Notes: generated from the sequence alone by a model not told the origin. A stretch of DNA of 7,440 nt from Lachnospiraceae bacterium (GCA_003446735.1 DMCJ01000080.1:1-7440), one strand, 5' to 3'. Shown: positions 1 to 6,561, counted from the first letter of the stretch. Numbers and translations: made by a program.

Positions 1-534
1 CAGGATAACCAGGCATATGATAAATAAAAGGAGCATGACTCCGACACTTCCAAGGAGTCCCAAAAGGTCGTACATGGCTTTCCCCAAAAGCCCGCCGATA
101 ACGCCTCCTCCCGTATTTCCCGTCGAAGAAAACCTGTAATAATCGGATATCCTTGATCCAATGGAATCAACACCGGCCGTAAGAGTAAAAAAGATGCAGA
201 AAAGGATAAAGGTTACGATCCCTGCCGCAAGCTTTATCATTGCCTGTTTACTCGTAAAATTCGATATGGCGAAATATACCGCGAAAAAGATGAGGACCGG
301 CGCAACATAAGCCATGTTCCCGAATATACCGAACATGACGGATGAAAGAACATTGCCTAAGGAGCCGATTATATGAAAATTACACAAAAACAAAAGTATC
401 GTAAGAGCTGCCGAGGTTATGAAGATTATCTCGTTTCTTAACTCAGTATTTGCGTTGTCATTTCTTTTTTCGGGCGCGGTATTTCTTTTTCTGCTCCTTT
501 GAGGAGATCTTTTGCCCTTTTTGGAAGAACTCAT
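1..534 (-). CDS. ftsK: DNA translocase FtsK/SpoIIIE, N-terminal membrane domain (partial, cut by window edge)
   Basis: The frame opens with ATG at 534 and runs to base 1 without a stop, giving 178 visible codons; the C-terminal motor lies outside the window. The protein starts with a Lys/Arg-rich cytoplasmic tail (MSSSKKGKRSPQRSRKR). Hydrophobic segments follow at about residues 36-52, 67-90, 101-120 and 155-178, with a glycine-rich stretch (GGGVIGGLLG, residues 142-151) before the last one. This layout matches the four-helix membrane domain of SpoIIIE-type translocases, which also carry a GGG-x-IG motif before the final helix. Family members are hexameric ATPases at the division septum that pump chromosomal DNA. 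The visible part contains no ATPase motif, so the assignment rests on the membrane domain alone. The start is preceded by a short AGG Shine-Dalgarno core 8 bases upstream, which overlaps the stop of the small ORF, suggesting coupled translation. An unrelated polytopic membrane protein is possible but less likely. Confidence 0.82.
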   Translation of the reverse strand, partial: MSSSKKGKRSPQRSRKRNTAPEKRNDNANTELRNEIIFITSAALTILLFLCNFHIIGSLGNVLSSVMFGIFGNMAYVAPVLIFFAVYFAISNFTSKQAMIKLAAGIVTFILFCIFFTLTAGVDSIGSRISDYYRFSSTGNTGGGVIGGLLGKAMYDLLGLLGSVGVMLLLFIICLVIL

Positions 535-539
535 TATAT

Positions 540-704
540 CTACCTGTCAAATTGATCCATGGGATCAGGCTCAATATCAAAAAACATAAGTGCTTCGGGG
601 ACATCTATATCATAATCCATTTCCTTTTTCTCATGCTTTTTGGGCATGGGAAGAGGATTTGATATAAATGATGTGTCCGAATTTAATAATTCATTATTTT
701 CCAT
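540..704 (-). CDS. Small acidic protein of 54 residues, function unknown
   Basis: This short frame fills the space between the glycosyltransferase and ftsK. It starts at ATG 704, inside the last codons of the glycosyltransferase (11-base overlap), and ends with TAG at 540, 5 bases before the ftsK start. The product begins MENNELLNSDTSFI and ends FDIEPDPMDQFDR. It has a central basic patch (PKKHEKKE, residues 21-28) and an acidic C-terminal half rich in Asp, Glu, Met and Phe, with no membrane segment, cysteine pair or recognisable domain. Codon choice (ATA, CTT, CCC, AGG) resembles the neighbours. A weak GGTAG ribosome site lies 6 bases before ATG 704; an in-frame ATG at 710 would add two residues but has no room for that site. 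The tight fit between two genes supports coding. I do not recognise the protein. It could act with FtsK or serve only as a coupling leader, both of which are inference. Confidence 0.6.
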   Translation of the reverse strand: MENNELLNSDTSFISNPLPMPKKHEKKEMDYDIDVPEALMFFDIEPDPMDQFDR

Positions 705-1671
705 TATCATCTACCAGATCATCATTTAATAATTCATCCTGAATATGGTATCTGGGGCGATGCTTGACTTCCATGTATATCTTACCGATATACTGGCCGA
801 TAACACCGATCGCAACAAGCTGGACTCCGCCTAAAAACCATATCGATAAGATAAGGGATGTCCAACCGGGTACGGTATGACCGTAAAAGAATGAAACAAA
901 AGCATAGATCGCCGCAAATATACTTAGTATGATTATCAGGATGCCGAGACTGGTTATTATCGATATTGGCTTTACCGAAAAAGATGTGATCCCGTTCCAT
1001 GCAAGAGCGAGCATCTTTTTTAAGGGATATTTACTCTCCCCGGCTACCCTTTCCTTTCTCTCGTAATATACACAGTCCGTTTCAAGGCCTATAAGGGGCA
1101 TGACGCCTCTTAAATAGAGGTTGACCTCGTGGTATTTTGAAAATTCGATAAGAGCTTTTTTGCTCATAAGGCGGAAATCCGCATGATTATAAACGGTCTT
1201 TACACCCATTACACTTAAAAGTTTGTAAAAGCTTTCAGCCGTGAAACGTTTAAAGAACGAATCCGATTTCCGGGAATTACGAACGCCGTAGACAATGTCC
1301 TTACCTTCGTTAAATTTATCAACCATCTCTTCGATAACGCCGGTATCATCCTGAAGATCCGCATCGATCGAGACCGAAAAGTCGGAAATATCCTTAACAA
1401 ATAAAAGACCTGCGGTAAGAGCATACTGATGACCCACATTTCCGGCTAATTTAAGGCCGCAGATGCGGGGGTCCTTTTTGTGTTCACTCTCAATAAGATT
1501 CCATGTATTGTCCTTGCTTCCGTCATTAACGAATAAAATGAAACTGTCAGGTGAGATCTTTTCTTTTTTAACAAGATCATCAAGGACTTTTTTTAATTCC
1601 GATGATGAGATCTCAAGGACTTCTTCTTCGTTATAACAGGGGACAACAATAGATAATCTTTTCATCATCAT
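694..1671 (-). CDS. Family 2 glycosyltransferase, DPM1/GtrB-like polyprenyl-phosphate sugar transferase
   Basis: A 325-residue protein with an N-terminal GT-A catalytic domain and two C-terminal membrane helices. Visible landmarks are the nucleotide-sugar entry motif VVPCYNEEEVL (residues 9-19), VNDGSKDNT (48-56), GNVGHQYALTAG (77-88), and the metal-binding DXD region DADLQD (103-108). Membrane segments lie at about 236-262 and 271-296, followed by the cytoplasmic motif IGQYIGKIYMEVKHRPRY (291-308). This architecture and length match enzymes that move a sugar from a nucleotide donor to undecaprenyl phosphate on the inner membrane face, for later decoration of wall polymers, lipids or proteins. 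Donor and acceptor cannot be read from the sequence. Three ATG codons occur in tandem (1671, 1668, 1665). The first overlaps the yebC stop by 4 bases (ATGA), and there is no strong ribosome site, so translation is probably coupled to yebC. No partner flippase or second transferase is visible in the window. Confidence 0.9.
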   Translation of the reverse strand: MMMKRLSIVVPCYNEEEVLEISSSELKKVLDDLVKKEKISPDSFILFVNDGSKDNTWNLIESEHKKDPRICGLKLAGNVGHQYALTAGLLFVKDISDFSVSIDADLQDDTGVIEEMVDKFNEGKDIVYGVRNSRKSDSFFKRFTAESFYKLLSVMGVKTVYNHADFRLMSKKALIEFSKYHEVNLYLRGVMPLIGLETDCVYYERKERVAGESKYPLKKMLALAWNGITSFSVKPISIITSLGILIIILSIFAAIYAFVSFFYGHTVPGWTSLILSIWFLGGVQLVAIGVIGQYIGKIYMEVKHRPRYHIQDELLNDDLVDDNGK

Positions 1672-2396
1672 TCATCCCAATTGTGATATACAGCCTGAAC
1701 ATCATCGCTCTCATCAAGGAGATCTAAGATCCTGTTAAGCTGTTTAACTGCTTCCTCATCGGTAAGTTCCACATAATTCTGAGGGATCATTGTAACTTCC
1801 GCGGATACGAATTTGATGCCTTCGCCTGATAATCCGTCATAAACTGCCCGGAAATCATCCGGAAGCGTGATTATCTCAAAGCTGTCTTCCTCTTCCGAGA
1901 AATCCTCTGCTCCGTTATCAAGTGCGAGCATCATAAGATCATCTGCTGACATATCGCATTCTTCTTTATCTACGATCAGCTGTCCCTTTTCATCAAACAT
2001 AAATGAAACACATCCGGGAGTACCTATATTACCGCCTCCCTTTGAGAATGCCGCTCTTACATCGGCTGCAGTCCTGTTCTTGTTATCGGTAAGTGTCTCA
2101 ACTATGATAGCGATACCGTTAGGGCCATAGCCTTCATATGTGATATGCTCGTAATTTACATTTCCGTCCTCACCGGAAGCTTTCTTGATACCGCGTTCTA
2201 TGGTATCGTTGGGCATGTTGTTGGCTTTTGCCTTCGCGATGACCTGTGCGAGCTTAAAGTTATTGTTGGGATCGGGGCCGCCTTCTTTAACGGCAACTGC
2301 GATCTCTCGTCCAATGATGGTAAAGATCTTGCCTTTTGCGGCATCGTTTTTTTCTTTTTTATGCTTGATATTAGCAAACTTTGAATGTCCTGACAT
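1668..2396 (-). CDS. yebC: YebC/PmpR/TACO1 family protein
   Basis: A full-length 242-residue member, the usual size for the family. The N terminus has the hallmark MSGHSKFANIKHKK (Phe7 replaces the more common Trp) followed by GKIFTIIGREI (residues 22-32). The middle has ITYEGYGPNG (85-94) and NRTAADVRAAFSKGGGNIG (107-125), which bridges into the SFMFDEKGQL segment. An acidic C-terminal part contains VPxxYVEL-like sequence IPQNYVELTDEEA (204-216). The sequence resembles canonical YebC rather than the shorter-tailed YeeI/YebC2 branch. Older literature calls the family a DNA-binding transcriptional regulator, while more recent work assigns it a ribosome role in easing translation of proline-rich stretches; the cytoplasmic role here is inferred from family. 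The start is certain: a perfect AAGGAGG site sits 4 bases upstream of ATG. It is the first gene of an operon driven by the promoter at 2431-2459, and its stop codon overlaps the next start. Confidence 0.96.
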   Translation of the reverse strand: MSGHSKFANIKHKKEKNDAAKGKIFTIIGREIAVAVKEGGPDPNNNFKLAQVIAKAKANNMPNDTIERGIKKASGEDGNVNYEHITYEGYGPNGIAIIVETLTDNKNRTAADVRAAFSKGGGNIGTPGCVSFMFDEKGQLIVDKEECDMSADDLMMLALDNGAEDFSEEEDSFEIITLPDDFRAVYDGLSGEGIKFVSAEVTMIPQNYVELTDEEAVKQLNRILDLLDESDDVQAVYHNWDE

Positions 2397-2400
2397 GACG

Positions 2401-2407
2401 CCTCCTT
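2401..2407 (-). promoter_or_regulatory. Strong Shine-Dalgarno site for yebC
   Basis: The minus strand reads AAGGAGG followed by CGTC and the ATG of yebC. It is the strongest ribosome binding site in the window and fixes the yebC start. The other genes have weaker or embedded sites, which fits yebC being the lead gene of its operon. Confidence 0.9.
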
Positions 2408-2430
2408 ATTTACACATACACATAAAGATT

Positions 2431-2459
2431 ATTTTATCAAATTTTCGGCTTTATTTCAA
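2431..2459 (-). promoter_or_regulatory. Predicted sigma-A promoter of the yebC operon
   Basis: The minus strand shows TTGAAA (2459-2454), a spacer of exactly 17 bases, then TAAAAT (2436-2431). Each box differs from the housekeeping consensus by one base. The predicted transcription start is near 2424, leaving a leader of about 28 bases that holds the yebC ribosome site. The -35 box contains the alr stop codon TGA (2458-2456), so the promoter begins inside the preceding gene. No hairpin-plus-T terminator separates alr from this promoter, so read-through from the rex operon probably also reaches yebC. Confidence 0.75.
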
Positions 2460-3598
2460 GTTTTAACGTATTTTCTGGGTACTCTCCTGCCTATATCACA
2501 GACAAGTTCATAGTTAAAGCGTCCGCTCATATCACCTAAAAATTCGGCGCTTATGAATTCGTCCCCGTCTTTTCCCATGAGTGTTACCTCATCATATTCC
2601 TTTACATCGGGTATATCTGTAACATCGACCATCATCTGATCCATGCATACTCTTCCGCATATCGGAGCTCTGTATCCGTGAATGAGCACATATCCCTTAT
2701 TTGAAAGAGACCTCGGATAGCCGTCGCCGTAACCAACAGGGATCGTGGCGATACGTCTGTCCGAGTCTGCGACATAAGTTCCGCCGTAACTTATCGCGCT
2801 GCCTTTTTTGACTTCTTTGATATATACGATATGACTCTTTAATTCCATTAAAGGTTTAAGACCGTGAAGGGGAGCACTTACCTCATCTGAAGGACTTAAT
2901 CCGTAAAGAGTTATCCCGGCTCTTACAAGGTCAAGGTGTGCTTCGGAAAATTCGAGTATCGCAGCGGAATTTGCAATATGTTTAACCGGGAAATATATGC
3001 CGGCTTTTTCGCATTTATCTATAAGAGACTTAAATCTTTCAAGCTGATCCTTTGCTTTTGATTTATCTACCTCATCGGCTCTTGCAAAATGCGAAAAGAT
3101 GCCTTCGATCTTTATATGTTCATAGTTTTCGATACTCTTAATGAACTTAAATCCGTCTTCATCGCAGTTAACACCTATCCTGCCCATTCCTGTATCGACC
3201 TTGACATGGACGTGCGCGCTCTTACCTGCGTTTTGAGCCGCTTCATCTATCTTTATGAGCATATCTTCTTTAAATACGGCGATACGTACATCTTCTCTTA
3301 TGAGTTCTTCATAAGCGTAAGGAAATACGTATCCCAGGATAAGGATGGGCTTTTTTAAATTTGCACGCCTTAATAATATCGCCTCTTCGGCAGTAGCCGT
3401 TGCATAGCCTTTTACATAGGGGATCTCTTCAAGTATCTTACCAAGCTCTACTGCTCCGTGTCCGTAAGCATCTGTCTTTATGACGCCGATCATCCCTCTG
3501 CAGTCATCCGAAAGACAGTCGTGCATGATCTCTAAATTAAGCTTTAAGTTGTCCGTGTTTATTACGGCACAGACCCTGCTCATCTCATTATTATCCAT
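2456..3598 (-). CDS. alr: Alanine racemase
   Basis: A complete 380-residue fold-type III, pyridoxal-phosphate enzyme that converts L-alanine to D-alanine in the cytoplasm for peptidoglycan synthesis. The PLP-binding lysine is Lys41 in IKTDAYGHG, where Thr-Asp replaces the common Ala-Asn or Ala-Asp. Other landmarks are HVKVDTGMGRIG (131-142, with Lys133 and Arg140), HIANSAAIL (207-215), RAGITLYGLSP (226-236, whose Arg226 faces the PLP ring nitrogen in this family), the catalytic Tyr271 in AISYGGTY, GYGDGYPR (289-296), and GRVCMDQ (315-321). All key residues are present. The start ATG shares one base with the nnr stop (TAATG), and an AAAGGAG ribosome site (3613-3607) lies 8 bases upstream, so both direct initiation and re-initiation are plausible. 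Pairing of an Nnr gene with alr is a familiar arrangement in Firmicutes. Confidence 0.97.
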   Translation of the reverse strand: MDNNEMSRVCAVINTDNLKLNLEIMHDCLSDDCRGMIGVIKTDAYGHGAVELGKILEEIPYVKGYATATAEEAILLRRANLKKPILILGYVFPYAYEELIREDVRIAVFKEDMLIKIDEAAQNAGKSAHVHVKVDTGMGRIGVNCDEDGFKFIKSIENYEHIKIEGIFSHFARADEVDKSKAKDQLERFKSLIDKCEKAGIYFPVKHIANSAAILEFSEAHLDLVRAGITLYGLSPSDEVSAPLHGLKPLMELKSHIVYIKEVKKGSAISYGGTYVADSDRRIATIPVGYGDGYPRSLSNKGYVLIHGYRAPICGRVCMDQMMVDVTDIPDVKEYDEVTLMGKDGDEFISAEFLGDMSGRFNYELVCDIGRRVPRKYVKT

Positions 3599-5184
3599 TA
3601 CAGATTCTCCTTTAAAACTTCGGGAATAGAATTTGCTATATCAAGGGCCGTAAGCGAATACTCCGTCTTATCAATCGAAGCCATATCGCCGGCAAGACCG
3701 TGTATATAAACGCCAAGAGCGACTAAAAGGCCGCTTACACTTTCATATGCAAATAAACCGGCTAAGATCCCGGATAAGACATCGCCGCTTCCGGCGGTAG
3801 CCATGCCCGAATTCCCGGAAAGATTTATAAATCTCTCGCCTTCGGGTGTATATATTATCGTAGATGCCCCTTTTAAGATGATAAATGAAGACAGATCTTT
3901 GCACAGTTTAAGAGCAGCATCATTAAGCGTTTTTATATCACTGTCTTTATCAAGCCTGCTTATGCGGGAAAATTCGGCTTTATGCGGAGTTAATATAACG
4001 CCGCGTCCTTCTTTTCTTTTTTTCTTTGCATAAGTTATGAGTGCATTTTTGCATTCTTCGTCTTTTGCGATAAGATTTATGGCATCAGCATCAACTATAA
4101 GATCGGCATCGATATTGGAAAGCGTCCTTAAAAACAGTGCCTTTGCAAGTGAGCCCGTACCTATACCGGGGCCTATGAGTACGCAGTCACAGTCTTTTAG
4201 TTTTTTAAGACCTTCTTCAATCTCATTTACTTCCCGTTCGGTTATAGCCCTGCTTCCTTCGGATACCTTTCTGTCGTCGGTATAAGTAAATATAAGTGTC
4301 TCGGGAAGAGTCTTTAAGAGCGCTTCTTTATTAGACTCTTCGGTAAGAGCTTTTACATATCCGACGCCCATACTAAAGCAGGCTTTTGAAGCAAGGATAA
4401 GAGCTCCGCCAATCTCTTTTGAACCTGCGATCACACCGGCCCTTCCGTATGTGCCCTTGTGAGAATCTTTTTTTCTTACGGGAAGAAGCGTTTTTATATC
4501 ACTCTTTTCAAGAAAATGAGTATTTGGTTTATTGGAACTGACCACTGTAAAACTTCGATCGATACCAATACCGTATTTGATGACTTTACCGCAGTATTCT
4601 CTTCCCGGATAAAGAAGATGTCCGAATTTATAAAAGCCGAAAGTAACGGTGATATCGGCTTTAAAACAGGCTCCCGTTATCTCGCCGGTATCGGAATTTA
4701 TGCCGCTTGGGATATCGACGGCAATTTTAAGGCCCCTTATCTTATTCATAACTTCGATGGAATCCTTATATATACCGACGCATTCCCTGGTAAGTCCGAT
4801 CCCGAATATGGCGTCGATGACAACGTCATATTCTCCCGAAGGAACATCGTATGAAACAGGTATCTTTAAATTATTTAATATATTAAGCTGGGTTTCATTT
4901 TCGTTTGAGAGCGGATGATCGTTTTTTAAAAGATGGACAAAGACCTCATATCCGTCTTCTTCAAGAAGCCTTGCAACGGCAAGGCCATCCCCGCCGTTAT
5001 TTCCGACACCGCAGACGATAAGGACCCTTACATCTTTTTCCTCACTTACAGGAATTCTCTTTTTTACTTCCGCACAAACGCACAGAGCGGCTTTTTCCAT
5101 AAGTACAACAGAGGGAATACCGGTATTTACCGTAGTCCCTCTGTCAGCACTCTTCATCAAAGATGCATCAACAACTCTTTCCAT
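3598..5184 (-). CDS. nnr: Bifunctional NAD(P)H-hydrate epimerase / ADP-dependent NAD(P)H-hydrate dehydratase
   Basis: A complete 528-residue two-domain repair enzyme. Hydrated NADH and NADPH form spontaneously or by enzyme error; the N-terminal domain interconverts their R and S forms and the C-terminal domain dehydrates the S form using ADP. The N-terminal YjeF/NnrE domain (about 1-215) shows GNNGGDGLAVARLL (61-74), FGIGL (127-131), VDIPSGINSDTG (156-167) and FGFYKFGHLLYPG (182-194). The C-terminal NnrD domain (about 228-528), of ribokinase-like fold, shows KGTYGRAGVIAGS (243-255), IGPGIG (337-342), VDADAIN (364-370), LTPHKAEFSR (399-408), LKGAST (437-442) and NSGMATAGSGDVLSGILAG (458-476), with probable catalytic Asp468. 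Its start shares one base with the preceding stop (TGATG) and has only a weak GGGGA site, suggesting translational coupling. Its place downstream of rex ties cofactor repair to redox sensing. Confidence 0.96.
   Translation of the reverse strand: MERVVDASLMKSADRGTTVNTGIPSVVLMEKAALCVCAEVKKRIPVSEEKDVRVLIVCGVGNNGGDGLAVARLLEEDGYEVFVHLLKNDHPLSNENETQLNILNNLKIPVSYDVPSGEYDVVIDAIFGIGLTRECVGIYKDSIEVMNKIRGLKIAVDIPSGINSDTGEITGACFKADITVTFGFYKFGHLLYPGREYCGKVIKYGIGIDRSFTVVSSNKPNTHFLEKSDIKTLLPVRKKDSHKGTYGRAGVIAGSKEIGGALILASKACFSMGVGYVKALTEESNKEALLKTLPETLIFTYTDDRKVSEGSRAITEREVNEIEEGLKKLKDCDCVLIGPGIGTGSLAKALFLRTLSNIDADLIVDADAINLIAKDEECKNALITYAKKKRKEGRGVILTPHKAEFSRISRLDKDSDIKTLNDAALKLCKDLSSFIILKGASTIIYTPEGERFINLSGNSGMATAGSGDVLSGILAGLFAYESVSGLLVALGVYIHGLAGDMASIDKTEYSLTALDIANSIPEVLKENL
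3607..3613 (-). promoter_or_regulatory. Shine-Dalgarno site for alr inside the end of nnr
   Basis: The minus strand reads AAAGGAG, 8 bases before the alr ATG and within the last codons of nnr. It shows that alr can recruit ribosomes itself despite the one-base overlap with nnr, and it supports the chosen start. Confidence 0.8.
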
Positions 5185-5903
5185 CAGTTATCCCCGCTAT
5201 TGTCACTTTCGCTCCCGGCACTTTCGCCTGCCTTATTTTCGGCTGAGCTTTCAGCATTATTATCAGCCGGCTGTTCCTCTTTCTTTTTATCTGAGGATTT
5301 TTTTAACATCTGACCGGCAGGATCGTATTTCATATCGAACACTTCGATGACTTCAGGCCCGAATATATCATGCATATAGGAATAGAGTTCCTGGTTCATC
5401 CATTCCTTTTCCTGCTTTCTTACAACGTTTTTCTTAAGTTCGACCCTTATATTACTAATCCATTCGGCGATCTCGTTTATCTCGGCGGTATTATTTTCGA
5501 TTATCTCATAGCATACTTCCATTGTAAGGAGCATGAGCCTGTGATTAACCTCATCTATCTGCTTCGGAAGATCAAGCAGCGCATCCTGCTTTTCATCCAT
5601 CTTCTCGTTGCATTCTTCGATAAGGCGCTTATGTTCCGCCATTTCCTTATCGTTTAACATCTCTCCGTCTATACCGGAAACGATCTCGTCCATGAGCTTT
5701 TGCTTTAATTTTTTGATATCCTTTATATCATTATTAAGGCCGCCCTGTTTGCCGACAAGTTCCTTTAATTCGTCAGCCGTCTGCATTATCTCTTTATTCT
5801 GATTACGCTGAGTAAAAAGCCTGTGCCATTTATTGTCAAGTATAAGGACAGGATATTTTTTTCCCTGCAGCGCCTCTTTAAAAGCCTCTTCACCCTTTGC
5901 CAT
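5184..5903 (-). CDS. Coiled-coil protein of unknown function between rex and nnr
   Basis: A 239-residue soluble protein with no signal peptide or membrane segment; I do not recognise a named family. Residues 1-32 form a small head with a hydrophobic strand and aromatic cluster (YPVLILDNKWHRLF, 17-30). Residues about 35-160 are mainly charged helix with heptad-like spacing, consistent with two or three coiled-coil segments (for example LNNDIKDIKKLKQKLMDEI at 56-74). A conserved-looking patch follows at about 162-195, with tryptophan and tyrosines (KEWMNQELYSYMHDIFGPEV). The last 40 residues are a low-complexity, probably disordered tail rich in Lys, then Glu, Ala, Ser, Asn and Gly. An AGGAGA ribosome site (5916-5911) lies 7 bases upstream of the ATG, inside rex, and the two genes overlap by 14 bases. 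The start of nnr shares one base with its stop. The tight placement suggests a role in NADH-related or envelope physiology, but that is inference only. Confidence 0.85.
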   Translation of the reverse strand: MAKGEEAFKEALQGKKYPVLILDNKWHRLFTQRNQNKEIMQTADELKELVGKQGGLNNDIKDIKKLKQKLMDEIVSGIDGEMLNDKEMAEHKRLIEECNEKMDEKQDALLDLPKQIDEVNHRLMLLTMEVCYEIIENNTAEINEIAEWISNIRVELKKNVVRKQEKEWMNQELYSYMHDIFGPEVIEVFDMKYDPAGQMLKKSSDKKKEEQPADNNAESSAENKAGESAGSESDNSGDN

Positions 5904-6555
5904 AATTGTCTCTCCTGTTGCAGTTATAAGAAAGTTTCATGAGACTGTCCGATAAATGAACATTTTCAACCAAAACCCCTTCGGGAACCGAAAGATCCAC
6001 GTGGGCAAAGTTCCATATAGCCCTTATCCCGCAGGAAACGAGGAGCTCTGCGGTCTTTACGGCCGGACCCCTTGGTATGGTAAGTACTCCGATATCAATA
6101 TCATTTTTCTTGATGAAATCTTCGACTTCGGAAAGAGGAAGGACCTTTATATCCCTTATCTTAGTGCCTATAATGCTCTCATCTATGTCAAATATGCCTT
6201 TTATAATAAATCCCCGCTTTTCGAAGTTCATATAATTGGCGATGGCTCTGCCTAAATTGCCGGCGCCGATTATAACGAGATTATGCTTTTTATCAAGGCC
6301 TAAGAGCTTGCCTATCTCATCCCGAAGAAACTCTACATTATAGCCGTATCCCTGCTGTCCGAAACCGCCGAAATGATTAAGATCCTGTCTTATCTGGGAA
6401 GCCGTGACTCCCATGATTATGGAAAGCTCCTTGGAACTTATCCTCTCAACGCCTTCATCGCAAAGATCTCCAAGATATCTGTAATACCTCGGAAGCCTGT
6501 CAATAACGGCTTTTGATATGTCTTTTTCGTCTTTTTCTTCTTTAAGATCCATCAT
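5890..6555 (-). CDS. rex: Redox-sensing transcriptional repressor Rex
   Basis: A complete 221-residue homodimeric repressor that binds DNA when NADH is scarce and releases it when the NADH/NAD+ ratio rises, typically controlling fermentation and NADH-reoxidation genes. The N-terminal winged helix-turn-helix spans about 12-80: ISKAVIDRLPRYYRYLGDL (13-31), then SSKELSIIMGVTASQIRQDL (40-59) and HFGGFGQQGYGY (61-72). The Rossmann domain has the dinucleotide loop IGAGNLG (96-102), the acidic pair FDID (122-125) after the second strand, and IPRGPA (160-165). The C terminus contains WNFAHVDLSVPEGVLVENV (181-199), close to the family NFAP-x-x-L motif but with His in place of Pro. Two tandem ATGs (6555 and 6552) begin the gene, and no Shine-Dalgarno sequence precedes them. 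A promoter ends just upstream. The 11 charged residues before KDISKA are a little longer than usual for the family. The stop lies inside the following gene. Confidence 0.97.
   Translation of the reverse strand: MMDLKEEKDEKDISKAVIDRLPRYYRYLGDLCDEGVERISSKELSIIMGVTASQIRQDLNHFGGFGQQGYGYNVEFLRDEIGKLLGLDKKHNLVIIGAGNLGRAIANYMNFEKRGFIIKGIFDIDESIIGTKIRDIKVLPLSEVEDFIKKNDIDIGVLTIPRGPAVKTAELLVSCGIRAIWNFAHVDLSVPEGVLVENVHLSDSLMKLSYNCNRRDNYGKG
5911..5916 (-). promoter_or_regulatory. Shine-Dalgarno site for the coiled-coil gene, inside rex
   Basis: The minus strand reads AGGAGA with 7 bases to the ATG at 5903. It lies within the last codons of rex and decides the start of the 239-residue gene, making the 14-base overlap with rex credible. 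Confidence 0.75.
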
Positions 6556-6561
6556 ATTTAA

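Noticed and set aside
532..550. TTGACA and TATAAT near the ftsK start, resembling a promoter
   Set aside because: The two boxes are only 6 bases apart, far too close for RNA polymerase, and the second overlaps the start codon.
450..662. Plus-strand open frame of 70 codons over the start of ftsK and the small ORF
   Set aside because: Its Phe-rich product mirrors the Lys-rich N terminus of FtsK on the opposite strand. The minus-strand reading explains the region better.
782..1000. Minus-strand open frame of 72 codons inside the glycosyltransferase
   Set aside because: It is out of frame with a conserved transferase C terminus and has no family resemblance. It is a shadow frame.
4459..4854. 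Plus-strand open frame of 131 codons opposite nnr
   Set aside because: It lies wholly antisense to well-conserved NnrE and NnrD coding sequence, has no ribosome site that stands out, and its product resembles no known protein. It is a by-product of codon bias on the other strand.
4933..5313. Plus-strand open frame of 126 codons across the nnr / coiled-coil junction
   Set aside because: It is antisense to two real genes and its composition (Ser/Leu/Phe-rich) mirrors their reverse complement, including the low-complexity tail. No independent support.
6492..6520. TTGACA inside rex as an internal promoter
   Set aside because: The sequence 17 bases downstream (AGATAT) is a poor -10 box, and the bases encode conserved Rex residues.
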